A stretch of 64,000 bases of DNA, taken from the NCBI GenBank assembly GCA_004297005.1, contig SCVA01000057.1, positions 62,001 to 126,000 on the forward strand, read 5' to 3'. The notes under the pieces are model-generated. The model had not been told where the DNA came from. It did not search any database and was given only the letters and a program-made list of their open reading frames with translations. The stretch is from Nevskiaceae bacterium. Its GTDB lineage: Bacteria > Pseudomonadota > Gammaproteobacteria > Nevskiales > Nevskiaceae. Position numbers and translations under genes: made by a program. Shown here piece after piece: positions 52,005-60,337 of this stretch. How positions within the stretch are numbered: the stretch's first letter is position 1; the number at the start of each line of letters is the position of its first letter.

Positions 52005-52925
52005 TTGAAACGATCCCTGCTCTATCTCGCGCAACTCGCGGCGCTGCTGCTGTTCGCCTGGGCCATCGAGCACTGGTGGGGCTTCGCCCGCCTGCTGGCG
52101 CCCTGGTCGGCGGTGCCGCTGGCCCTGGTGCTGCTGGTGGTACTGGCGCAGCTCGCCAGCTACTCGCTCCGCGCGCTCCGGATCTACCTGGCCGAGCCGG
52201 CGATCCCGCGCGGTCGCTGGCTGGACTGCCTGCGGCTGATCCTGCTCAACAATGCGCTGAACCTGATATTGCCGGCGCGCACCGGCGAGGCCAGCTTCCC
52301 GCTGCTGTTGCAGCGCTGGTTCGGGGTCGATCTGGCCCACGGCGCCGGCACCCTGCTGTGGTTGCGCCTGCTCGACCTCAATGTGCTGGCGGCCCTCGCC
52401 GCCGCGACCCTGGGTCCGCGACTCTGGGCGGCGCCCGGCCCGGACGGCTGGTACGCACTGGCCCTGTTGATCGCCAGCCTGCCCCTGCTGGCTCCGGTCG
52501 TGCAGCGCGTCCTGGCAAAGCTGCTGGCCGATCGCGAGAACGGCGGCGCGCGGCTGCTGCGCCGGCTGCTGGGCGGCGTGCCGCAGCGCACCGGCCAGGT
52601 CGGCCTGGATCTCCTGCTGAGCTGGAGCGCCTGGGGTCTCAAGCTGGCGGCGCTGGCGGCGGTGTTCGCGTTGCTCGCCGGGCTGCCGGCCGCGCAGGCG
52701 CTGCTGGGCGCCATCGGCGGTGACCTCTCCACCGTGCTGCCGATCCACACGCCGGGCGGCTTCGGCACCTACGAGGCCGGCGTGATCGCCCTGGTGTCGC
52801 CGTTCGCCGCGCCCAGCCCGGCGCTGCTGGCGGCGGCGGTGAACCTGCATCTGCTGGTGCTGGGCGTCGCGCTCGCCGCCGGCGCCCTGGCCTGGCTGGG
52901 CCGCCGCGACCCTGTGAGACAATAG
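52005..52925 (+). CDS. UPF0104 / LPG synthase-like flippase-domain membrane protein
   Basis: 306 residues from TTG at 52005, since no ATG fits. Seven to eight membrane helices. The diagnostic motifs of this family are ILPARTGEASFPLL and HTPGGFGTYEAGV. The family covers lysylphosphatidylglycerol-synthase membrane parts and polyprenyl-lipid-associated flippase-like proteins. It lies directly upstream of a GT2 and a GT39 gene, so it may translocate the lipid-linked sugar they make or use. Gap to the GT2 gene 28 nt. Confidence 0.82.
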   Translation: MKRSLLYLAQLAALLLFAWAIEHWWGFARLLAPWSAVPLALVLLVVLAQLASYSLRALRIYLAEPAIPRGRWLDCLRLILLNNALNLILPARTGEASFPLLLQRWFGVDLAHGAGTLLWLRLLDLNVLAALAAATLGPRLWAAPGPDGWYALALLIASLPLLAPVVQRVLAKLLADRENGGARLLRRLLGGVPQRTGQVGLDLLLSWSAWGLKLAALAAVFALLAGLPAAQALLGAIGGDLSTVLPIHTPGGFGTYEAGVIALVSPFAAPSPALLAAAVNLHLLVLGVALAAGALAWLGRRDPVRQ

Positions 52926-52953
52926 GCCGTTCCCAACTGCCCTCCTGACCGCA

Positions 52954-53982
52954 ATGACCGCACCGCGCCTGTCCGTCGTGATTCCGATGTACAAGGAACA
53001 GGACAACGTCGCCCCGATGCTGAAAGGCGTCCACGACGGCCTGGCCGGCTACTCCGGCGAGTGGGAGCTGATCGTCGTTGACGACGGCTCCAGCGACCAG
53101 ACCGGCCCGCGCCTGATGAAGGCGGCCGAGGAATACGGCCCGCATGTCCGGGTCATCCGCTTCGCCCGCAACCACGGCCAGACTGCCGCCATGCAGGCCG
53201 GCATCGACGCCGCCCGCGGCGAAATCATCGCCACCCTGGATGGCGATCTGCAGAACGACCCGGGCGACATCCCGATGATGGTCGAGGAACTCCTGGCCCG
53301 CGATCTCGACCTGTTGGCTGGCAAGCGCGCCAACCGCCAGGACGCCCTGGTCAGCCGCAAGCTGCCCAGCAAGATCGCCAACCGGCTGATCGCCAAGGTC
53401 ACCGGCGTCAACCTCACCGACTACGGCTGCTCGCTGAAGATCTACCGCTCCGAGGTGATCAAGAAGGTGCGCCTGTACGGCGAGATGCACCGCTTCATCC
53501 CGGTGTGGGCGGCGATGGTCACCTCGCCCAACCGCATCGACGAAGTGCCGGTGCGCCACTACGCGCGCCAGTTCGGCGCCAGCAAGTACGGCATCTCGCG
53601 CACCTTCCGGGTCGTCCTCGACCTGTTGACGGTGTTCTTCTTCATGCGCTTCCAGGCCCGGCCGGGGCACTTCTTCGGCGTCATCGGCCTGAGCTTCGGC
53701 CTGGTCGGCGGTCTGCTGATGAGCTGGCTGCTGTTCGTGAAGTTTGCGCTCGGCGAGAACATCGGCGGCCGTCCGCTGCTCCTGGTCTCGATCCTGCTGC
53801 TGGTGTTCTCGATCCAGTTCATCACCACCGGCGTGGTGGCGGAAATGCTGTCCCGCATCTTCTACCAGAACGAACCGCGGGTGGCCTTCCTGCGCGAAAC
53901 CGGCGAGGCCCAGCCGGCCAGCTGGCACTCGCCTTCGGCGGCTCCGGCGATCAGCACGATCCCCAGCAACCAGCCGGTCTGA
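52954..53982 (+). CDS. Family 2 glycosyltransferase, DPM1/ArnC-like, with C-terminal membrane helices
   Basis: 342 residues. The GT-A fold is clear: LSVVIPMYKEQDNVAPML, IVVDDGSSDQT (D-x-D-like nucleotide site), TLDGDLQNDP and YGCSLKIYRSEVI. Two membrane helices near the C-terminus (HFFGVIGLSFGLVGGLLMSW and LLLVSILLLVFSIQFI) indicate polyprenyl-phosphate glycosyl transfer at the inner membrane. It probably donates a sugar from a nucleotide to undecaprenyl phosphate. The GT39 gene starts 7 nt later. Confidence 0.88.
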   Translation: MTAPRLSVVIPMYKEQDNVAPMLKGVHDGLAGYSGEWELIVVDDGSSDQTGPRLMKAAEEYGPHVRVIRFARNHGQTAAMQAGIDAARGEIIATLDGDLQNDPGDIPMMVEELLARDLDLLAGKRANRQDALVSRKLPSKIANRLIAKVTGVNLTDYGCSLKIYRSEVIKKVRLYGEMHRFIPVWAAMVTSPNRIDEVPVRHYARQFGASKYGISRTFRVVLDLLTVFFFMRFQARPGHFFGVIGLSFGLVGGLLMSWLLFVKFALGENIGGRPLLLVSILLLVFSIQFITTGVVAEMLSRIFYQNEPRVAFLRETGEAQPASWHSPSAAPAISTIPSNQPV

Positions 53983-53989
53983 GGTCGCG

Positions 53990-55531
53990 ATGTCGCGCCA
54001 GCACTGGCTGCTGTTCGCACTCGCCCTGTTCTGCGGTTACTGGCTCAACAGTTGGGCGGTGCCGCTGTTCGATCTCGACGAGGGCGCCTTCAGCGAGGCC
54101 ACCCGCGAGATGTTCGCTCGCGGCGACTTCCTGATGACCTATCTGGACGGCGAGCCGCGCTACGACAAGCCGATCCTGATCTACTGGCTGCAGGCCGCCA
54201 GCGTCGCCCTGCTCGGCTGGAGCGAGTTCGCCCTGCGCCTGCCCTCGATGATCGCCGCCAGCCTCTGGGCCTGGGCGGTCTACCGCTTCACCCGCGAAGT
54301 CGGCGGCGGCTCCCACGAAAAAGGCCTGTTCGCCGCCGGCAGTCTGGCGCTGTCGCTGATCCCCGGACTGATCGGCCACGCCGCCACCGCCGACGCCCTG
54401 CTCAACCTGTTGCTGGCGCTGTCGCTGCTGGACCTCTGGCGCTGGCTCGATCAGCCGCGTCGGCTCGTGCTGCTGCGCGTTTACCTCTGGATCGGCCTGG
54501 GCCTGCTGACCAAGGGCCCGGTGGCAGTGGCGCTGCCAATCATGGTGATGGTCCCGTTCGCTGCCTTGCATGGCCGCTGGCGCGAGGGCCTGAAGGCTGC
54601 CTTCTACGTGCCCGGCTGGCTGCTGGCGCTGGCGGTGTTCCTGCCCTGGGCGGTGCTGCTGACGCTGCGCGACGGCGGCGAGTTCTTCCGCCACTTCCTG
54701 CTCGAGCACAATGTCAGCCGCTACTCCGACACCATGGAGAGCCACGGCGGCCACCTCTGGTACTACGCCGCCTTTTTGCCGCTGATCGTGCTGCCGTTCA
54801 GTGCCTGGCTGGTGCCGGCGCTGGCCAGCGCCAGGCGCTGGAAGAGCGAACCGCTCACCAGCTATCTGCTGGTCTGGTTCGGCGGCGTGTTCCTGCTGTT
54901 CTCCACCTCCGCCACCCAGCTGCCGCACTACCTGCTGTACGGCTGCACACCGCTGTTCGTGCTGTTCGGCCTGCACCACGAGGCCATCAGCCGGCGCTGG
55001 TTGGCGCTGCTGCCGGCGGCGATCTTCCTGATCCTGTTGCTGGCCCTGCCCAGCCTGTTGCCGCTGTTCCCGCCGCCCGAGCACCGGCTCTACGAGCGCG
55101 GTCTGGTGGCGCTGATCCAGGCCGCGGTCACTCCGAGCTACTACCTAGCCTGCGGTGGCGCGCTGCTGCTCCTGCTGGTCACCGCCTTCCGCCCGCAACT
55201 GCCGGCCTGGCAGGCCACCCTGCGCGCCGGCCTGGCGGTCGCCATCGCCGCCTGGGGCGGCGTGCTGCCCCTGCTCGCCAACGGCCAGCAGTGGCCGGTG
55301 AAACTGGCCGGCCTCAAGGCCAAGGAACTCGGCCTGCCCGCCGTCGCCTACCGTATTCACATGCCCAGCTTCAGTGTCTACCGAGAAGCCGAGACCCCGC
55401 ACCGCACCCCGGTCAGCGGCGAGCTCGCCTTCACCCGCGTCGACCGCCTGGCAGACCTGCAAACCGAAGTCGCTCGCCCGCTGGCGATCGAATACCAGGC
55501 CGGCGGCATCGTGCTGGTGCGAGTGGAATAG
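53990..55531 (+). CDS. Family 39 glycosyltransferase (ArnT-like membrane protein)
   Basis: 513 residues from ATG at 53990. It begins with DLDEGAFSEATREMFARGDF, the conserved acidic periplasmic loop that binds the lipid-linked donor, followed by about eleven membrane helices and a soluble C-terminal part. KPILIYWLQA and GLLTKGPVAVALP are GT39/ArnT features. It would transfer a sugar from the polyprenyl-phosphate carrier made by its GT2 neighbour to lipid A or another surface target. The acceptor is not known. Confidence 0.87.
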   Translation: MSRQHWLLFALALFCGYWLNSWAVPLFDLDEGAFSEATREMFARGDFLMTYLDGEPRYDKPILIYWLQAASVALLGWSEFALRLPSMIAASLWAWAVYRFTREVGGGSHEKGLFAAGSLALSLIPGLIGHAATADALLNLLLALSLLDLWRWLDQPRRLVLLRVYLWIGLGLLTKGPVAVALPIMVMVPFAALHGRWREGLKAAFYVPGWLLALAVFLPWAVLLTLRDGGEFFRHFLLEHNVSRYSDTMESHGGHLWYYAAFLPLIVLPFSAWLVPALASARRWKSEPLTSYLLVWFGGVFLLFSTSATQLPHYLLYGCTPLFVLFGLHHEAISRRWLALLPAAIFLILLLALPSLLPLFPPPEHRLYERGLVALIQAAVTPSYYLACGGALLLLLVTAFRPQLPAWQATLRAGLAVAIAAWGGVLPLLANGQQWPVKLAGLKAKELGLPAVAYRIHMPSFSVYREAETPHRTPVSGELAFTRVDRLADLQTEVARPLAIEYQAGGIVLVRVE

Positions 55532-55620
55532 CGCCAACGCCCTACTCCGTTCCTCACTCGCAAGGGGAGGAAGCCAAACGCCGAAGCACGCAAAAGTAGA
55601 GGCGAGACCTTTTCGGCCTG

Positions 55621-55811
55621 GATTGGCGTAGCGAGCATTGCGAAGTCCGCGCTGCGGCGCGCGGAGCGCGTCGGCGGCAGAAACGCCAAAGCCCTGAATT
55701 GGCGTAGCGAGCATTTGGGAGCCCGCGTTTCGCCACGCGGAGCGGCCTTACTGGCCGTGAGCATGGCGAAACGCGGGATCCCAAAGCGCAGTAGCCAAGG
55801 CAGGGCTTTGG
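55621..55811. repeat. Repeat region with palindrome D, next to ffs
   Basis: A 15-nt unit GGCGTAGCGAGCATT occurs twice (from about 55625 and 55701). Inverted repeats 55714-55734 and 55765-55785 (GGGAGCCCGCGTTTCGCC against GGCGAAACGCGGGATCCC) lie within an outer pair CCAAAGCCCTG (55686) and CAGGGCTTTGG (55801). An inner hairpin GGCC-TTACT-GGCC caps it. It is the same nested design as elements A-C. No ORF is supported from 55532 to 55814. Confidence 0.65.
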
Positions 55812-55814
55812 AGG

Positions 55815-55918
55815 GATTCGCGCCGACTTGCCCCGGCACCCAGCTGCACCGCTGCCGTTGCTCCCTTCCGGGCCTGGCGGGGTTCACGGCTCACCGTCGC
55901 GGGGGGCCGGCGCGAATC
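55815..55918 (-). ncRNA. ffs: 4.5S-type SRP RNA
   Basis: Read on the minus strand, the SRP core is present: CAGGCCCGGAAGGGAGCAAC, matching the conserved apical loop and symmetric/asymmetric loop region of domain IV. A closing stem pairs GATTCGCGCCG with CGGCGCGAATC at the two ends, giving about 104 nt, the size of bacterial 4.5S RNA. It binds Ffh for co-translational membrane targeting. Exact ends of the mature RNA are uncertain; the core is about 55820-55914. A short palindromic repeat region (55686-55811) follows directly. Confidence 0.93.
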
Positions 55919-56087
55919 GCGGCTATTGTCGCACGAAGGCACCGGGTTTGACTGGCTTGGCTACTCCGACAAGCCAGAGCGCGCGGCAGCCAGTACCGCA
56001 ACGCAACATTATGGTATCGTGCCATCACTCGCTGTAATCGTCGCCGGCATAGACCGGCACGGCGCGAGCAACCACCCGGAGACCCCC

Positions 56088-57587
56088 ATGGCATTCGACG
56101 CACAGCTCCCGGACGACGGCGCGCCGCTGTCCACCCTGATCATCGGCACCGGCTTTGCCGGCCTCGGCATGGCGATCCGCCTCAAGCAGGAGGGCCAGAG
56201 CGACTTCCTGGTACTGGAACGCGCCCAGGGCGTCGGCGGCACCTGGCGCGACAACACCTACCCCGGCTGCGCCTGTGACGTGCAGTCGCACCTCTATTCC
56301 TTCTCCTTCGAGCCCAACCCGGCCTGGTCGCGGATGTTCGCGCCGCAGCCGGAGATCAAGAGCTACCTCGAGCACTGCGCTGACAAGTACGGCCTGGCGC
56401 CGCACCTGCGTTTCGGCGCCGACGTGGTCGAAGCGCGCTACGACGAGGCCGCGCAGCTCTGGCAGGTGAAGACCCGCGACGGCCGTCGCTTCCAGGCCCG
56501 CGCCCTGGTCGCCGGCCTGGGCGGTCTGTCCACGCCCGCCTATCCCGAGTTGAAGGGCATCGCCACGTTCAAGGGCAAGGCCTTCCACTCCGCCGAGTGG
56601 GACCACGGCTACGACTTCCGCGGCAAGCGGGTGGCGGTGATCGGCACCGGCGCCTCGGCGATCCAGTTCGTGCCGCAGCTGCAGAAACTCGCCGGCCAGG
56701 TCGACCTCTACCAGCGGACGCCACCCTGGATCATGCCCAAGCCCGACCGCCGCATCAGCGCCCTGGAGCAGCGGCTGTTCAAGCGCCTGCCGCAGGCGCA
56801 GCGCGCGATCCGCGAGGCGATCTACTGGTCGCTGGAAGGCCGGGTACTGGGCTTCGTGCTCAACCCCAAGGCGATGAAGCTGCCGGAGCTCTTGGCTCGC
56901 CGGCACATCCGCAAGCAGATCAAGGACCCGGCGCTGCGCGCAAAAGTCACCCCCGACTTCGCCTTCGGCTGCAAGCGGGTGCTGATCTCCGACGACTACT
57001 ACCCGGCGCTTTCGCAGGCCAATGTCGAGGTCATCAGCACCGGCATCCGCGAGGTCAAGGCCCACAGCATCGTCACCAGCGACGGGGCCGAGCGGCCGGT
57101 GGACTGCATCGTCTACGGCACCGGCTTCAAGGCCCAGGACCCGCTGCCGCGCGGCGCCATCTTCGGCCGCCAGGGACTGGACCTGCTCGATGCCTGGAAG
57201 GACGGGCCGGAGGCCTATCTCGGCACCAGCATCCACGGCTTCCCCAACCTGTTCATGCTGGTGGGCCCCAACACCGGCCTCGGCCATAGCTCGATGGTCT
57301 ACATGATCGAGTCGCAGATCGCCTACGTCCTGGACGCGCTCAAGACGATGCGACGCGAAAACCTGCGTGAAATCGAAGTGAAGGACCACGTGCAAGCCCG
57401 CTACAACCAGGGACTGCAAAAGCAGTTGGGCAAGGCCATCTGGGCCAGCGGCTGCAAGAGCTGGTACGTGAACGCCAGCGGCAAGAACACCACTCTCTGG
57501 CCGGGTTTCACCTTCCGCTTCCGTCAGGCGACCAGGCACTTCAAACTGGGCGACTACCGCGTGAGCCGCGTTACTGAAACGGCCTGA
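56088..57587 (+). CDS. Flavin-binding monooxygenase, Baeyer-Villiger type
   Basis: 499 residues from ATG at 56088 with CGGAG upstream; the longer frame from 55926 runs up to ffs and is rejected. Two Rossmann motifs: IIGTGFAGLGMAI (FAD, residues 20-25) and VIGTGASAIQFVPQ (NADP). Between them is the Baeyer-Villiger fingerprint FKGKAFHSAEWDHG at about residues 161-174 (consensus FxGxxxHxxxW). It probably inserts oxygen next to a ketone, or hydroxylates as in AlmA-type long-chain alkane monooxygenases. The SDR follows 30 nt downstream. Confidence 0.88.
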   Translation: MAFDAQLPDDGAPLSTLIIGTGFAGLGMAIRLKQEGQSDFLVLERAQGVGGTWRDNTYPGCACDVQSHLYSFSFEPNPAWSRMFAPQPEIKSYLEHCADKYGLAPHLRFGADVVEARYDEAAQLWQVKTRDGRRFQARALVAGLGGLSTPAYPELKGIATFKGKAFHSAEWDHGYDFRGKRVAVIGTGASAIQFVPQLQKLAGQVDLYQRTPPWIMPKPDRRISALEQRLFKRLPQAQRAIREAIYWSLEGRVLGFVLNPKAMKLPELLARRHIRKQIKDPALRAKVTPDFAFGCKRVLISDDYYPALSQANVEVISTGIREVKAHSIVTSDGAERPVDCIVYGTGFKAQDPLPRGAIFGRQGLDLLDAWKDGPEAYLGTSIHGFPNLFMLVGPNTGLGHSSMVYMIESQIAYVLDALKTMRRENLREIEVKDHVQARYNQGLQKQLGKAIWASGCKSWYVNASGKNTTLWPGFTFRFRQATRHFKLGDYRVSRVTETA

Positions 57588-57617
57588 TTACAAACCCCAT
57601 AGAAACCTGAGGAGTCC

Positions 57618-58463
57618 ATGAAGTCATTCCAGAACAAGGTCGCCGCGATCACCGGCGCCGGATCCGGCATCGGTCGCGCGCTGGCGATCAATCTCGCTGA
57701 CCAGGGCTGCGCGCTGGCACTGTCCGACGTCAACAGCGCCGGCCTCGCCGAAACCGCCAAGGCCTGCGAGGCCAAGGGCGTCAAGGTGACGCAGACCAAG
57801 GTGGATGTCGCCAACCGCGATGCCATCTACGCCTGGGCCGAGGCCAGCGCCAAGGCGCACGGCCAGATCAACCTGATCTTCAACAACGCCGGCGTCGCCC
57901 TAGGCGCGGCGGTGGACGGCATGAAGTTCGAGGACTTCCGCTGGATCATGGACATCAATTTCTGGGGCGTGGTGCACGGCACCCAGGCCTTCCTGCCCCA
58001 TCTGAAGGCCTCCGGCGATGGCCACATCGTCAACATCTCCAGCATCTTCGGGATCATCGGCGTGCCCAGCCAATCGGCCTACAACGCCAGCAAGTTCGCG
58101 GTGCGCGGCTTCACCGAGGCGCTGCGCATGGAACTGGACCTGGCCAAGAGCCCGGTCTCCACCACCTGCGTGCATCCCGGCGGCATCAAGACCAACATCG
58201 CCCGCGCGGCGCGCTTCGACGACAACATGAAGGCGCTGATCGGCCAGGAAGCCGAGCAGGGCAAGGCGCAGTTCGAGAAGATGTTCATCACCACGCCGGA
58301 AACCGCGGCGGCGACCATACTCAGAGGCGTGCGCCGCAATTCCCGGCGGGTACTGATCGGGCCGGACGCGGTGGTGGTGGACCTCATGCAGCGCCTGCTG
58401 CCGACCGGCTACCAGAAGCTGATCAGCCTCGGCACCAAGCTGCAACTGAGCAAGAAGAAGTAA
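57618..58463 (+). CDS. SDR-family oxidoreductase
   Basis: 281 residues. Classical SDR: AITGAGSGIGRALAINL (cofactor), NNAGVALGAA and the triad S in VNISSIFG with Y-x3-K in AYNASKFAV. The loop ending LALSDVNSAGLAET carries an Asp at the end of strand 2, favouring NAD(H). The C-terminus (KLISLGTKLQLSKKK) is basic. It may oxidise the alcohol that becomes the ketone used by the adjacent monooxygenase. GGAG lies just before the start. Confidence 0.87.
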   Translation: MKSFQNKVAAITGAGSGIGRALAINLADQGCALALSDVNSAGLAETAKACEAKGVKVTQTKVDVANRDAIYAWAEASAKAHGQINLIFNNAGVALGAAVDGMKFEDFRWIMDINFWGVVHGTQAFLPHLKASGDGHIVNISSIFGIIGVPSQSAYNASKFAVRGFTEALRMELDLAKSPVSTTCVHPGGIKTNIARAARFDDNMKALIGQEAEQGKAQFEKMFITTPETAAATILRGVRRNSRRVLIGPDAVVVDLMQRLLPTGYQKLISLGTKLQLSKKK

Positions 58464-58489
58464 GGCCGGCTGGCAACGCGTGGCGCTGG

Positions 58490-59302
58490 CTAGCCAGCGC
58501 CACGCTGCTTATTCGACATCTGCTCCAGCACCGTCGCCAGGCGGTCGCCAAGATGCTTGTTGGCGGCGATCTCCATCGCCCGCGCCACTTCCGCGTGCAC
58601 CGCCATCTCCACCAGCGGCCGCAAGCGCCAGATGATCTCGCCCAGCTTGGGCACGTCTTCCTTGGGCGGCAGGCCGCTGCCGTACTTGTCGAAGATGTAG
58701 TGCTCGACCAGACGCACCATCTCGTCGGCGGCGCGCTCGACGTTGGCACGCAGGCCCGCCACCACGTCCAGCATCTCGTCGAGCGGAATGCCGACGCTGA
58801 CCAGCTCGGCTCCGGCCTGCAGGGTACGCGGTGAGGGCGCGACGAAGCGGGCGCCCTGCTGCTTGATGATGCCCAACTCATTGGCCTTGACGATCCAGGA
58901 CAACTCAAAGCGGCCACCAAACAGCTTCACCAGGTCGATCAACGAGTAATAGGCCGGCGTCTCGTCGGTCCAGGGGCTAGACACCGCCGACTCCAGGCCG
59001 ATCAGGCCGGCGATGTCCTGCCCGCGCTCCCAGGCTTCGAGCAGCTCGCCGATGCTGGCCAGGGTGTAGCCCCGGTGCAGCAGGTGACCGATGATGCGCA
59101 GGCGTGACAGATGCGCTTCGTCGTAAACCCCGGTGCGTCCGCGCCGCTCCGGCGGCGGAATCAGGCCGCGATCCTGGTAGGCGCGGACATTGCGCACCGT
59201 GGTCTTGGCGGCGCGCGCCAGATCGTCGATGGAATACTCCGCCGGTTTGCGCGGCTCTTCCGCATCCGCGGCGGCTTTGTTCTTCTTGTTCAGCGGCTTC
59301 AT
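58490..59302 (-). CDS. MerR-family transcriptional regulator
   Basis: 270 residues from ATG at 59302; a longer frame into the hydrolase is rejected. A lysine-rich leader precedes the winged HTH at about residues 22-90: YSIDDLARAAKTTVRNVRAY followed by RGLIPPPERRGRTGVYDEAHL. The rest is a long helical ligand-sensing domain. Family members bind promoter spacers and respond to small ligands. The gene follows the hydrolase with a 19-nt gap on the same strand, and probably controls the cluster, including the divergent promoter at 60247-60305. Confidence 0.85.
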   Translation of the reverse strand: MKPLNKKNKAAADAEEPRKPAEYSIDDLARAAKTTVRNVRAYQDRGLIPPPERRGRTGVYDEAHLSRLRIIGHLLHRGYTLASIGELLEAWERGQDIAGLIGLESAVSSPWTDETPAYYSLIDLVKLFGGRFELSWIVKANELGIIKQQGARFVAPSPRTLQAGAELVSVGIPLDEMLDVVAGLRANVERAADEMVRLVEHYIFDKYGSGLPPKEDVPKLGEIIWRLRPLVEMAVHAEVARAMEIAANKHLGDRLATVLEQMSNKQRGAG

Positions 59303-59321
59303 GCTCGCATCATAACGACCT

Positions 59322-60284
59322 CTAGCCGGTACGCCGAGCCTCCTGCGCGCGCACAAAGTCGCGCACCAAGTCGGCCAGTTTTTCCGGCTGCGCCAGTGGC
59401 TGCCAGTGACCACCGCTCAGCCCCCGGATCTGCACTTGCGGCAGTCGCGACGCGCTCCGCGCCATCAGCGCCCGCAGGAACTCCGCCGAGACATAGGGAT
59501 CGTCGCGGGCAATCAGCAGCTGCACCGGCAGTTTCACCGTGCGCGGCTGCGGCTGGCTCAGGCGCACGGGAAAATTAGCGCGGTACATGCGGACGCCAGC
59601 GACGCCGTCCGCGGTCTGCGTCGCGGAGACCGGCACCGTCACCCGCTCCTGACGGCTGAGTAGCCGGTGCCAGACCCGTCCCAGACCGGCGCGCCACACC
59701 AGTGGCGCCAGTCCGGGCAACTGGAACAGGCCGATGTACCAGGAATGCAGCAACTGCCTGAGCAACGGGCCGGCCTCGTTCAGCCTCGCCTGCCCCCGCC
59801 GTAGCGCCTGCAGCCACTCGCCGACATGGTCGATGCAGGGGCCGGAGATCGAGGTGAAGCTGGCGAAGTAGCCCGGCGCGCTGTCGACTCCCAGGGCCTC
59901 CCAGCTCTGGATCGAACCCCAGTCGTGCGCGACCAGGTGCACCGGGCGCCCGGGGGAGACGGCTTCGACGACCGCGCGCAGATCGTCGGCCAGCAACTCG
60001 AGCCGGTAGTCGGCGACCAGGGTCGGGCGATCCGAGCGACCGGCGCCGCGCACGTCGTAGGTAATGACGTGGAACTCGCTCGCCAGCCGGACCGCCACCT
60101 CGTCCCAGACCGCCTGCTGGTCGGGATAGCCGTGTAGCAGCAGCACCGGCGGACTCGCTGCCCGGCCGCGCTGCCGAACCGCCAGACGCAAGGCTCCGGA
60201 GACCACCCAGGAATCGCGGGGGAAATCCGAGCCCAATCCTTCATTTACATCATTTAATGGCATCGTTGTGTTGATCTGCGGCAT
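59322..60284 (-). CDS. Alpha/beta hydrolase with epoxide-hydrolase-like Asp nucleophile
   Basis: 320 residues if ATG at 60284 is used; ATG at 60263, 60296, 60323 or 60335 are possible and none has a clear ribosome site. Motifs: oxyanion HGYPD, VRGAGRSDRP, nucleophile elbow VAHDWGS with D121 in place of serine, and GGHW near the end for the catalytic histidine. Asp nucleophiles mark epoxide hydrolases and haloalkane dehalogenases. A cap domain lies at about 145-230. It starts divergently from the metal protein, sharing a region with repeated operator-like motifs. Confidence 0.82.
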   Translation of the reverse strand: MPQINTTMPLNDVNEGLGSDFPRDSWVVSGALRLAVRQRGRAASPPVLLLHGYPDQQAVWDEVAVRLASEFHVITYDVRGAGRSDRPTLVADYRLELLADDLRAVVEAVSPGRPVHLVAHDWGSIQSWEALGVDSAPGYFASFTSISGPCIDHVGEWLQALRRGQARLNEAGPLLRQLLHSWYIGLFQLPGLAPLVWRAGLGRVWHRLLSRQERVTVPVSATQTADGVAGVRMYRANFPVRLSQPQPRTVKLPVQLLIARDDPYVSAEFLRALMARSASRLPQVQIRGLSGGHWQPLAQPEKLADLVRDFVRAQEARRTG

Positions 60285-60305
60285 TCGTTGTGACATCGTT
60301 TGATG
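60247..60305. promoter_or_regulatory. Two ACATCRTTTRATG motifs in the divergent promoter region
   Basis: ACATCATTTAATG (60247-60259) and ACATCGTTTGATG (60293-60305) are 13-nt copies differing at two R positions, 46 nt apart. The second extends to an ACATC-N4-GATGT palindrome. They lie between the alpha/beta hydrolase start and the metal protein start at 60338. The MerR-type regulator 1 kb away is a possible binder. Confidence 0.5.
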
Positions 60306-60337
60306 TAACAGTACCACCGACATCAAAGGAGTCAAAC

